Shown one piece after another: positions 33,900 to 40,893 of a stretch of 64,000 nucleotides of DNA. The DNA is taken from NCBI RefSeq assembly GCF_024519455.1, contig NZ_JALJRY010000001.1, forward strand, positions 136,972 through 200,971, given 5' to 3'. The notes under the pieces are model-generated. The model ran no database searches. It saw only the letters and a list, made by a program, of their open reading frames with translations, and was not told where the DNA came from. A program made the position numbers and the translations under genes. The DNA is from Streptomyces sp. STR69. Lineage in GTDB: Bacteria; Actinomycetota; Actinomycetes; Streptomycetales; Streptomycetaceae. Every line of letters begins with the position of its first letter. Position 1 is the first letter of the stretch.

Positions 33900-34109
33900 C
33901 TACCACCAGTCGGAGTCCAACCGACCCTCGATCGCCCTGAGGTTCTCCCTGGCGCAGGTGTCGCAGAAGTAGTGCCGGGTTCCGTTCTCCACGGAGCAGG
34001 TCCAGGTGGGTTGGGGATCTTCGGACCGGGTGCCGCAGCGGGCGCACACGAGGGGCTGGGGCTCCGCGGTGGAGGCGCTGGTGTCACTGCCTCCGGGAAG
34101 ACTCGTCAC
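33900..34109 (-). CDS. Small zinc-ribbon protein
   Basis: A 69-aa protein from the GTG at 34109; an upstream in-frame start at 34154 would lie inside the terminator hairpin (34154-34193), so the shorter form is chosen. Two CxxC pairs (CARC near residue 22 and CDTC near 49) plus an intermediate Cys form a zinc ribbon (PTWTCSVENGTRHYFCDTCARENLRAIEG). It is convergent with the ABC1 kinase. Similar short CxxC proteins are conserved beside wblC in Streptomyces as far as I remember. Function unknown; likely nucleic-acid or protein binding. Confidence 0.7.
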   Translation of the reverse strand: MTSLPGGSDTSASTAEPQPLVCARCGTRSEDPQPTWTCSVENGTRHYFCDTCARENLRAIEGRLDSDWW

Positions 34110-34153
34110 GCGGCGACGATATCGCCGCGTCCGGGGATCGGGGGCGGAACGCA

Positions 34154-34193
34154 CCGCGGGGGCCGGTCCGTTCGGACGGACCGGCCCCCGCGG
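34154..34193 (-). terminator. Terminator of the wblC operon
   Basis: A perfect 18-bp GC stem with loop TCGG, 50 nt after the stop of the second wblC-operon gene. Confidence 0.9.
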
Positions 34194-34243
34194 GGAGCAT
34201 TCGCCTCCCGGGCTGGGGAGGCCACCGCTTCAGGTGTGATCGA

Positions 34244-34573
34244 TTACTGCATGACGGCCGCGGCGAGCGCACGGCGGGCGCGCATCGAGGCACGCTCGGC
34301 TCTGCGCTGCATCCGGCGAGCGACCAGCAGGTGGGTGACCTGCCGTTCCCGCTCGGCCTCCTGCAGGCGCTCGTGCATATGCGCACGGGCCAGGGCTTCT
34401 GGGATGAGTTGCATCTCTCGGGTCCTGTTCTGGCGCGACTCGGTCGCACCGGTGGTGGTGAAGTCTGGGATCGCGGAGCCCGCGGGCTCGCTGGGAGTGG
34501 ACGGCTTCATCGGGGCCTGCTTCTTGGGGTCGTGCGTGAGGGGGCGGTCGATCGTTCCGAAGATGGTGTTCAT
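34244..34573 (-). CDS. Conserved hypothetical basic protein in the wblC operon
   Basis: A 109-aa protein whose ATG overlaps the wblC stop by 4 nt (ATGA), so it is translated with wblC. The first half is Pro/Thr/Ser-rich (NTIFGTIDRPLTHDPKKQAPMKPS); the second is a strongly charged helix (ARAHMHERLQEAERERQVTHLLVARRMQRRAERASMRARRAL) that may form a coiled coil or bind RNA. No known domain. Coupling to a regulator of antibiotic resistance suggests a role in that response, perhaps at the ribosome; this is inference. I recognise nothing else. Confidence 0.78.
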   Translation of the reverse strand: MNTIFGTIDRPLTHDPKKQAPMKPSTPSEPAGSAIPDFTTTGATESRQNRTREMQLIPEALARAHMHERLQEAERERQVTHLLVARRMQRRAERASMRARRALAAAVMQ

Positions 34574-34938
34574 GCCGTGACCGGGTTCTTGCGCGGACGG
34601 CCACGCGGCCGCTTGCGGGCCACGACGACACCCTGGACGAAGAGCTCGCCACCCCAGACGCCCCAGGGCTCACGCCGCTCCTTGGCGCCGGCGAGGCAGG
34701 CCTCGATCAGCGGGCAGGTGCGGCAGAGGGACTTGGCGTACTCGACATCGGCCGGCGACTCGGCGAAGAAGACCTCCGGGTCGTAGGAACGGCAGGGGAC
34801 GGGCACGCCGAGGTTCTCGATGGCGTCGTCGAGCGCGGTGAGCGCAGTGAGCGGAGTCAAGGTGGAGTCCTCCGTGAGGCCGGGCGGGGGGATCGTTTCG
34901 GAAGGCGGTACGGACGGGGCGTGCGCTTCGAGTTGCAC
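34570..34938 (-). CDS. wblC: WhiB-family regulator WblC (WhiB7 orthologue)
   Basis: A 122-aa iron-sulfur regulator of intrinsic antibiotic resistance. Start GTG at 34938 with AGGAAG upstream. Four cluster cysteines are present (Cys49, Cys72, Cys75, Cys81), then the GVWGG turn (93-97) and the C-terminal AT-hook RGRPR (112-116), which separates WblC/WhiB7 from other WhiB proteins. It binds sigma-HrdB/SigA and AT-rich DNA next to -35 boxes and activates resistance genes when ribosome-targeting drugs are present. The leader (about 600 nt) holds a uORF and a terminator; the upstream promoter itself has the AT-rich WblC-type site, which means autoregulation. Confidence 0.96.
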   Translation of the reverse strand: MQLEAHAPSVPPSETIPPPGLTEDSTLTPLTALTALDDAIENLGVPVPCRSYDPEVFFAESPADVEYAKSLCRTCPLIEACLAGAKERREPWGVWGGELFVQGVVVARKRPRGRPRKNPVTA

Positions 34939-34963
34939 GGTTGTTCTTCCTCGTCTGGTCGGT

Positions 34964-34981
34964 CCGGCCCTGTTGGGCCGG
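34964..34981 (-). promoter_or_regulatory. Second leader hairpin just before wblC
   Basis: A 7-bp perfect stem (CCGGCCC/GGGCCGG) with loop AACA, about 25 nt upstream of the wblC ribosome site. It could alter translation or be part of the antitermination fold. Confidence 0.5.
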
Positions 34982-35057
34982 GTGTCGGCTTGGTACCGGG
35001 TTCTTTTCTTGTCCCGAGGCCCCTTCGCTCCGTCATCCCCGTTCGGGGACAAACAGA

Positions 35058-35092
35058 AGGGCCGCGGATCCCGGATGGGGTTCCGCGGCCCT
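35058..35092 (-). terminator. Attenuator terminator in the wblC leader
   Basis: On the minus strand, an 11-bp GC stem with a 13-nt loop followed by TCTGTTTGTC. It lies only 20 nt after the stop codon of the leader uORF and about 120 nt before wblC, the position expected for translation-coupled attenuation. Confidence 0.82.
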
Positions 35093-35112
35093 GAAGGCGC
35101 CGGCCTGATCAA

Positions 35113-35430
35113 TCAGGCTGGATCACTCCAGGGTTCTGGCCCACGGAAGGCCCACATCTGGTGGTGCTGCGTCGTCTGCTTCCGGCTTCCGGCACCGGGC
35201 GCAAAGGCATAGGCCTGCGCCTGTGCTCCTACTGCTTCCAGTGCCTTGGTCGGTCGCTCATTGCGCTCACGGATGGGAAGAACCGCGAGAGACACGGCGG
35301 ACGCCGGACGGGCGGCAGAAATGCCGGACAGACCGGTGCCCAGGTTCGAAACGCCGAGCATGCACAGGGAGACGACCGAGGGATCGGTCATTTTCACGGT
35401 GCTGGCGGAGCTGGTGTTGATGCTGATCAC
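35113..35430 (-). CDS. Leader uORF upstream of wblC
   Basis: A 105-codon open frame from GTG with a very strong ribosome site (GAGAGGAGG, 8 nt spacing). Product begins MISINTSSASTVKMTDPSV; it continues with SAVSLAVLPIRERNERPTKALEAVGAQ and ends QTTQHHQMWAFRGPEPWSDPA. Its stop is 20 nt before the attenuator hairpin. Known: whiB7/wblC leaders carry a uORF whose stalled translation under ribosome-targeting drugs prevents the terminator from forming. I therefore call it the regulatory uORF, although it is unusually long and the peptide may have a function of its own. A second in-frame start at 35502 lacks a ribosome site. Confidence 0.75.
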   Translation of the reverse strand: MISINTSSASTVKMTDPSVVSLCMLGVSNLGTGLSGISAARPASAVSLAVLPIRERNERPTKALEAVGAQAQAYAFAPGAGSRKQTTQHHQMWAFRGPEPWSDPA

Positions 35431-35545
35431 TGGAATCGCCTCCTCTCGGCGTCTCGGGGGACCGGGGGTGAGCCCGATCCTTCGGATATGCAAGTACATC
35501 ACGGAATCAGGGCCTCCGAGAAGGCCTTCTGTTCCCGTGGCTTAG

Positions 35546-35584
35546 AACCTATGGGGATCGCTGGGGCATGCGCAAACTATTTTT
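35546..35584 (-). promoter_or_regulatory. wblC promoter with AT-rich WblC-binding element
   Basis: Minus strand: AAAAATA (35584-35578), then TTGCGC (-35, 35575-35570), 18 nt, TAGGTT (-10, 35551-35546). An AT-rich tract 2 bp upstream of the -35 is the known arrangement for WhiB7/WblC-activated promoters. Start near 35538. Confidence 0.82.
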
Positions 35585-35598
35585 CCGACGAGTTTTCA

Positions 35599-37797
35599 TC
35601 AGTCCCCCGCAGCACCCTCCGCAGGCTCCTGACCGCCGCAGATGGCCAGGACATCGGCCCCGTAGCGGTTGAGCTTGCGCACTCCGACGCCCGGGATCCG
35701 CGCGAGTTCGCCCTCGTCGTCGGGGACGGTCTCGGCGATCGCCATCAGCGTCTTGTCGGTGAAGACGCAGAACGCCGGCTGGCCGCTGCGCTGCGCCTGG
35801 ACCTCCCGCCACTCGCGCAACCGCTCGTAGAGGCCCTCGTCCATGTCGGAGGGGCAGTCCTCGCAGCGCATCAGTTTCATCTCGCCGGCGTCGGTGAGCG
35901 TGCGACCGCAGACCCGGCAGCGGGCCACGGTGCGCTGTGTCCTCCGTGGGACGACTGTGGGGCCGGTGCCCGTGTAGCCGCGCTCGATGCCGCCGGGGGC
36001 GACCAGGCCGGGTCTGCCCGCGGCACCGGTCGAGCCGGGGCGCAGGCCGTCCAGGAAACGGCTGGGGCGGCGGTTGGGGCGACTGCCGGGTGAGCGGGCG
36101 AGGGCCCAGGAGACGTGGAGCCGCTCCCTGGCGCGGGTGACCCCGACGTACAGGAGGCGGCGCTCCTCCTCGATCTGTTCGTCGGTCTTCGCGTAGCTGA
36201 TCGGCATCATGCCCTCGGCGACGCCGACCAGGAAGACGACGTCCCACTCCAGGCCCTTGGCCGAGTGCAGGGAGGCGAGGGTGACGCCCTGGACGGTCGG
36301 GGCGTGCTGGGCGTTCGCGCGCTCGTCGAGTTCGGCGACCAGGTCGGCGAGGGTGGCTCCGGGTCTGGCCGCGGCGAAGTCCTGGGCGAGGTTGACCAGG
36401 GCCGCCAGGGACTCCCAGCGCTCTCTGACCGCTCCGGAGCCGGCCGGTGGCTCGGTGGTCCAGCCCTCGCCGGAGAGGACGGCACGGACCTGGGAGGGCA
36501 GGTCGACGACGTCGTCCAGGAGGGAGTCGTTGCCTCCGAAGCGGGCCGCGCCGCGCAGGGCGACGCCGGCCTTGCGGACCTCCGGGCGGTCGAAGAACCG
36601 CTCGGCGCCGCGCAGTTGGTAGGGGACTCCGGCGTCGGCGAGGGCCTGTTCATAGGTCTCGGACTGGGAGTTCGTGCGGAACAGGATCGCGATCTCGCTC
36701 GCCGGCACGCCCGCTGCCATCAGGTCACGGATGCGGCGCGCGGCACCCTCGGCCTCCGCGGGCTCGTCGGTGTAGTCGGCGTAGACGGGCTCGGGACCCG
36801 CGGCGCGCTGGGAGATCAGCTCCAGTCGGTGGTCGGCGGCCCGGCCTCTGGCCTGGGAGAGCAGGCCGTTGGCGAGGTGCACGACCTGAGGCGTGGAGCG
36901 GTAGTCGCGGACCAGCTTGACGACTGTGGCGCCGGGGTGGCGGGTGCGGAAGTCGAGGAGGTGGTCGGGGGTAGCCCCGGTGAAGGAGTAGATCGTCTGG
37001 CTGGCGTCGCCGACGACGCACAGATTGTCGCGATCGCCGAGCCACAACTCCAGGAGGCGCTGTTGGAGCGGGCTGACGTCCTGGTACTCGTCGACCACGA
37101 AGTGCTGGTACTGCGAGCGGACCTGTTCGGCGATGTCGTGCCGATCCTGGAGCACGGCGACGGTCAGCAGCAGGACGTCCTCGAAGTCGATGACCGCGCG
37201 GTCGCGCTTGACGTCCTCGTAGGCGGCGTAGAGCTGAGCGATCTCGGCGGGCGCGCGGGGGACGTCACGGCCCGCCTTGGCCGCCGCGGCGGCGTAGTCG
37301 GAGGGGACGGTCTGGGTGACCTTGGACCACTCGATCTCGGCGGTGACGTCCCGCAGTTCACCGCGGTCGAGTCGGATGCGGCAGGCCGCCGCCGCGTCGG
37401 CGACGAGCTGGATCTTGCGGTCGACGAGCCGGGGCATGCCGCCACCGATCGCTTTCGGCCAGAAGTACTGGAGCTGACGCAGGGCGGCCGAGTGGAACGT
37501 ACGTGCCTGCACTCCCGTGGCGCCGAGTTGGCGCAGCCGACCGCGCATCTCGCCGGCGGCGCGGTTGGTGAAGGTGACCGCCAGCACACTGGAGGACTGC
37601 AGGACCCCGGCCCGCACTCCATAGGCGATGCGGTGGGTGATCGCCCGGGTCTTGCCCGTGCCGGCGCCCGCCAGCACGCACACCGGACCGCGCAGGGCGG
37701 TCGCCACCTCGCGCTGCTCGGGGTCGAGCCCTTCGAGCACCGCGTCGGCCGAGTCCGGTACCTGCGGGAAGAGGGGGGAGTGCGTTGCTGCTGTCAC
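35599..37797 (-). CDS. uvrD2: UvrD2-like SF1 DNA helicase with HRDC domain
   Basis: A 732-aa superfamily 1A helicase starting at GTG. Motif I is AGAGTGKTRAIT (residues 43-54); VDEYQDVSPLQQRLLELW, GDASQTIYSFTGA, VVKLVRDYRSTPQV, and VTLASLHSAKGLEWDVVFLVGV with YVGVTRARERLHVSW are motifs II-VI. A four-Cys patch (CRVCGRT...RCEDC) and a C-terminal HRDC-type domain (about 645-732, EGLYERLREWREVQAQRSGQPAFCVFTDKTLMAIAE) match mycobacterial UvrD2. Role: DNA unwinding in repair/recombination. It is divergent from the mycoredoxin gene; a DnaA box lies between. Confidence 0.95.
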   Translation of the reverse strand: MTAATHSPLFPQVPDSADAVLEGLDPEQREVATALRGPVCVLAGAGTGKTRAITHRIAYGVRAGVLQSSSVLAVTFTNRAAGEMRGRLRQLGATGVQARTFHSAALRQLQYFWPKAIGGGMPRLVDRKIQLVADAAAACRIRLDRGELRDVTAEIEWSKVTQTVPSDYAAAAAKAGRDVPRAPAEIAQLYAAYEDVKRDRAVIDFEDVLLLTVAVLQDRHDIAEQVRSQYQHFVVDEYQDVSPLQQRLLELWLGDRDNLCVVGDASQTIYSFTGATPDHLLDFRTRHPGATVVKLVRDYRSTPQVVHLANGLLSQARGRAADHRLELISQRAAGPEPVYADYTDEPAEAEGAARRIRDLMAAGVPASEIAILFRTNSQSETYEQALADAGVPYQLRGAERFFDRPEVRKAGVALRGAARFGGNDSLLDDVVDLPSQVRAVLSGEGWTTEPPAGSGAVRERWESLAALVNLAQDFAAARPGATLADLVAELDERANAQHAPTVQGVTLASLHSAKGLEWDVVFLVGVAEGMMPISYAKTDEQIEEERRLLYVGVTRARERLHVSWALARSPGSRPNRRPSRFLDGLRPGSTGAAGRPGLVAPGGIERGYTGTGPTVVPRRTQRTVARCRVCGRTLTDAGEMKLMRCEDCPSDMDEGLYERLREWREVQAQRSGQPAFCVFTDKTLMAIAETVPDDEGELARIPGVGVRKLNRYGADVLAICGGQEPAEGAAGD

Positions 37798-37836
37798 ACG
37801 GCCATGCTGCCAGGTCGCCGGAGACGGGTGAGCCGG

Positions 37837-37845
37837 TTGTCCACA
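37837..37845 (+). promoter_or_regulatory. Isolated DnaA box
   Basis: TTGTCCACA, an exact Streptomyces DnaA-box consensus, 40 bp upstream of the uvrD2 start in the divergent intergenic region. Confidence 0.5.
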
Positions 37846-37906
37846 GGGAGGTATCCGCAGTCGTACTAATGCGGCAGGCGTCACGTGCCGTGGGATACCC
37901 CCGGCG

Positions 37907-37933
37907 GGAATGGCGGGTGCGTCGCGTACGTTT
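37907..37933 (+). promoter_or_regulatory. Sigma-R promoter of the mycoredoxin gene
   Basis: GGAAT (37907-37911), exactly 18 nt, GTTT (37930-37933). Start expected near 37940, about 40 nt before the ATG. Spacing and both boxes fit the GGAAT-N18-GTT consensus. Confidence 0.87.
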
Positions 37934-37981
37934 CCTCCACTGCGTGGACCTATTCCCTGAGCTGTTGAGGAGCGCGAGAGA

Positions 37982-38224
37982 ATGTCGGGCACCGTGACGA
38001 TGTACAGCACCACCTGGTGCGGTTACTGCCGTCGGCTGAAGAGCCAGATGGACCGCGAGGGCATCGCGTACAACGAGGTCAACATCGAACTGGACCCGGA
38101 TTCCGCGGCGTTCGTCGAGAAGGCGAATGGCGGGAATCAGACGGTCCCGACCTTGCTCTTCGCGGACGGTTCGACGCTCACGAACCCTTCGCTGGCCCAG
38201 GTCAAGCAGAAGGTCGGCGCCTGA
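37982..38224 (+). CDS. Mycoredoxin (glutaredoxin-fold, Mrx1-like)
   Basis: An 80-aa thiol-disulfide oxidoreductase. The active site CGYC (Cys13, Cys16, in TTWCGYCRRL) is the mycoredoxin version of the CPYC motif; the cis-proline TVPTLLF and helix NPSLAQVKQKVG complete the fold. Known: Mrx1 reduces protein-mycothiol mixed disulfides, acting with mycothiol and mycothione reductase. The sigma-R promoter directly upstream matches this role in disulfide stress. Convergent with nudC over a terminator. Confidence 0.95.
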   Translation: MSGTVTMYSTTWCGYCRRLKSQMDREGIAYNEVNIELDPDSAAFVEKANGGNQTVPTLLFADGSTLTNPSLAQVKQKVGA

Positions 38225-38252
38225 TCGACGATCGACGCACGCGGCTCCGCGG

Positions 38253-38284
38253 AAGGCGGCTCCTGGTATCTCAGGGGCCGCCTT
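38253..38284. terminator. Terminator between mycoredoxin and nudC
   Basis: A 13-bp stem (one G-T pair) with a 6-nt loop between convergent genes. Confidence 0.82.
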
Positions 38285-38311
38285 CTTGCTGTCTGCTTCT
38301 GCTTGTCGGCC

Positions 38312-39256
38312 TCAGACGAAAGTTCTCGTCGGCAGCGGCTTGCCGTACCAGAGCTCGATCAGGCGGGCCGCGATCGAGATGCCGTAGGGCGGCAGCACCT
38401 CTTCGGACTCGAAGGCGGCGCGCAGTTCCTCGCGGGAGAACCAGCGGGCCTCGTGGATCTCGTCACCGTCGACGTTGATGTCGGTCGAGGTGGCGCGGGC
38501 CATGAAACCGAGCATGAGGCTGGACGGGAAGGGCCAGGGCTGGCTGGCGACGTACTCGACGTGGCCGACGGTGATGCCGGCCTCCTCGAAGACCTCGCGG
38601 CGCACCGACTGCTCGATGGACTCGCCGGGCTCCACGAAGCCGGCCAACGTCGAGAAGCGGCCCTCGGGCCAGTGGACCTGGCGGCCGAGCAGGATCCGGT
38701 CCTCCTCGTCGGTGACCGCCATGATCACGGCAGGGTCGGTGCGCGGGTAGTGCTCGGCACCGCAGGCCGGGCAGCGGCGGATGTGGCCGGCCGCGGCGAT
38801 CACCGTGCGCTCGCCGCAGCGCGAGCAGAAGCGGTGCAGGCGCTGCCAGTTCTCCAGGGCGACCGCGTGCACCATCAGGCCCACGTCCCGGGGAGACAGC
38901 AGCAGGCCCGCCTCGCGCAGGCCGGCGGGCCGTGCCGACTGGTCGATACGGCCGGGCAGGGCGTCCTTCTGGAGGGCGAAGTAGCTGACGCCGTCGTCGT
39001 CCGTGCCCAGGAAGTAGCGGTGTGCCTCGGTGAGGGGGGCCTCGAAGGACGGGGTCATGACGAGTTCGGTCTTGCCGTCGGGTGTCTCGTCGATGAGGAC
39101 CTGACCGCCGGAGACCACGAAGCAACGGGTGGTGGGGTGGCTCCACGCCGCGGCGAGCCAGGCCTCGTCGAGCCGGTGGTGGGCGGCTCGGTCGATGCCG
39201 CTCGGGGCGGTGAGCGAGATGGGTCGGTCGGCTGTGTGGTCGGTCCAGGTGGTCAC
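38312..39256 (-). CDS. nudC: NAD(+) diphosphatase / NADH pyrophosphatase NudC
   Basis: A 314-aa Nudix enzyme from GTG at 39256 (GGAAG upstream). A zinc ribbon with two Cys pairs (CSRCGE, CPACGAE) precedes the Nudix box GFVEPGESIEQSVRREVFEEAGI; SQPWPFPSSLMLGFMA is the NudC-specific SQPWPFPxS motif. It hydrolyses NAD(H) to NMN(H) and AMP and can decap NAD-capped RNA. Convergent with the mycoredoxin gene; the M20 gene lies 154 nt downstream in transcription order upstream of it. In mycobacteria nudC (Rv3199c) occupies the same position. Confidence 0.95.
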   Translation of the reverse strand: MTTWTDHTADRPISLTAPSGIDRAAHHRLDEAWLAAAWSHPTTRCFVVSGGQVLIDETPDGKTELVMTPSFEAPLTEAHRYFLGTDDDGVSYFALQKDALPGRIDQSARPAGLREAGLLLSPRDVGLMVHAVALENWQRLHRFCSRCGERTVIAAAGHIRRCPACGAEHYPRTDPAVIMAVTDEEDRILLGRQVHWPEGRFSTLAGFVEPGESIEQSVRREVFEEAGITVGHVEYVASQPWPFPSSLMLGFMARATSTDINVDGDEIHEARWFSREELRAAFESEEVLPPYGISIAARLIELWYGKPLPTRTFV

Positions 39257-39410
39257 GGGTGCTTCCAACTCCCCCGGCAATGCGGATTGTTTCGGCGGGC
39301 GGTTCAGCGGGACGTACGGCAGGAGGCGACCGGGTCCGGCGGGACGGGTGTGCGGGGCGGTTCTTCCAGTGTGCCTCGCACGCGTCGCCGTTCCGGATCG
39401 CGCGGGTTCG

Positions 39411-40823
39411 TCAGGGCGCGCGGCGCCAGGTGTCGGCGAGGTCTCCCCACAGGTGGGCGGTGGTTTCGACGCCCTTGAGGAGGAGATCGAGTTCGACCTT
39501 CTCGTTCGGGGCGTGCCAGCCGTCGGAGGGAACGGAGATGCCCAGGAAGAGGACGGGTGCCCCGAGCACTTCCTGGAGGTCGGCGGCCGGTCCGGAGCCG
39601 CCCTCGCGGGTGAAGAGGACCGGTTTCTCGAAGGCGCGGGCCATGGCACGGACGACGGACTGCAGCGCCGGGTGGTCCAGCGGGGTCAGGCACGGGCGCG
39701 TGGCCGCGCTGAACGTGATCTCCTGCCGGATTCCCTCGGGCACCTGCCCGGCGGCCCAGTCATGGACGACCTTCTCGATGTGGTCGGGGTCCTGGCCCGC
39801 GACCAGCCGGAAGGAGAGCTTCACCATGGCCGAGGACGGGATGATCGTCTTGCTGCCCGGGCCCTGGTAGCCGCCGCCGATGCCGTTGACCTCGGCGGTG
39901 GGGCGGGCCCAGATGCGCTCCAGGGTGGTGTGACCGGCCTCGCCATGGATGGCGTACGACTTGGCGGTGCGCAGCCACTCCTGCTCGTCGAAGGGCAGCT
40001 CGGCGAAGAGCTCGCGCTCCTGCTCAGTGAGTTCGACGATGCCGTCGTAGAAGCCGGGGACCGCCACGCGCGCGTGCTCGTCGTGCAGCGCGGCGACGAG
40101 GCGGGCGGCGGCGGTCGCCGGGTTGGGCACGGCGCCGCCGAAGGAGCCGGAGTGGATGTCCTGGTCGGGGCCGTGCAGCCGGATCTCGCACTCGGCGAGA
40201 CCTCGCATGCCGGTGCACACCGTGGGGGTGTCCTCGGACCACATGCCGGTGTCGGAGACGATCACGGCGTCGGCGGCGAGCCGGTCGGCACGCTCCTCGA
40301 CGAGGGCCCGGAAGTGCGGGGAGCCGGACTCCTCCTCGCCCTCGACGAGCAGCCTCAGGTGCACGGCCGGGGCGGTACGGCCGGTGGCGGCGAGGTGGGC
40401 GCGGACGCCGAGCGTGTGGAAGAACACCTGGCCCTTGTCGTCGGCGGCCCCGCGCGCGTAGAGGCGGTTTCCGCGGACGACGGGCTCGAAGGGTTCGCTG
40501 TCCCAGCCGTCCTCGCGGGCGGCGGGCTGTACGTCGTGATGGCCGTAGACGAGGACCGTAGGTGCTTCGGGGTCGTCGGAGGGCCACTCGGCGAAGACGG
40601 CCGGTGCGCCCGGGGTCGGCCAGACCTCGACGGTCGGGAAGCCGGTCTCCCGGAGTGTGGCGGCGAGCCAGTCCGCGCTGCGCCGGACGTCGGGCGCGTG
40701 GTCGGGTTGTGCCGACACGGACGGGATGCGCAGCCACTCGGCGAGGTCGTCGAGGAAGGCTGCGCGGTGCTGCTCGATGTACGTGCGGACCGCGCTGACG
40801 GCACTGTCAACGGTGTGGCTCAT
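39411..40823 (-). CDS. M20 family metallopeptidase (dipeptidase-like)
   Basis: A 470-aa cytoplasmic di-zinc peptidase starting MSHTVDSAVSAV. Zinc and catalytic motifs: LVYGHHDVQP, RGAADDKGQVFFH (bridging Asp), LLVEGEEESGSPH (catalytic Glu pair), SDTGMWSEDTP, and the late SGPAADLQEVLG and SDGWHAPNEKVEL with the last ligand His. The dimerisation lid is between (about 200-320). It belongs to the dipeptidase/carnosinase-like group. Substrate unknown; may degrade dipeptides for nutrition or process a modified peptide. It lies between nudC and adnB on the same strand. Confidence 0.93.
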   Translation of the reverse strand: MSHTVDSAVSAVRTYIEQHRAAFLDDLAEWLRIPSVSAQPDHAPDVRRSADWLAATLRETGFPTVEVWPTPGAPAVFAEWPSDDPEAPTVLVYGHHDVQPAAREDGWDSEPFEPVVRGNRLYARGAADDKGQVFFHTLGVRAHLAATGRTAPAVHLRLLVEGEEESGSPHFRALVEERADRLAADAVIVSDTGMWSEDTPTVCTGMRGLAECEIRLHGPDQDIHSGSFGGAVPNPATAAARLVAALHDEHARVAVPGFYDGIVELTEQERELFAELPFDEQEWLRTAKSYAIHGEAGHTTLERIWARPTAEVNGIGGGYQGPGSKTIIPSSAMVKLSFRLVAGQDPDHIEKVVHDWAAGQVPEGIRQEITFSAATRPCLTPLDHPALQSVVRAMARAFEKPVLFTREGGSGPAADLQEVLGAPVLFLGISVPSDGWHAPNEKVELDLLLKGVETTAHLWGDLADTWRRAP

Positions 40824-40893
40824 GGTCACGAGCCTATCGGCCCGCGCTGACATCCTCGGTGGGCGGTTCCTCACAGTTTGCTTGCGCGGCCGG

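Noticed and set aside
34154..34193. N-terminal extension of the small zinc-ribbon gene to 34154
   Set aside because: It would start inside a perfect 18-bp terminator hairpin.
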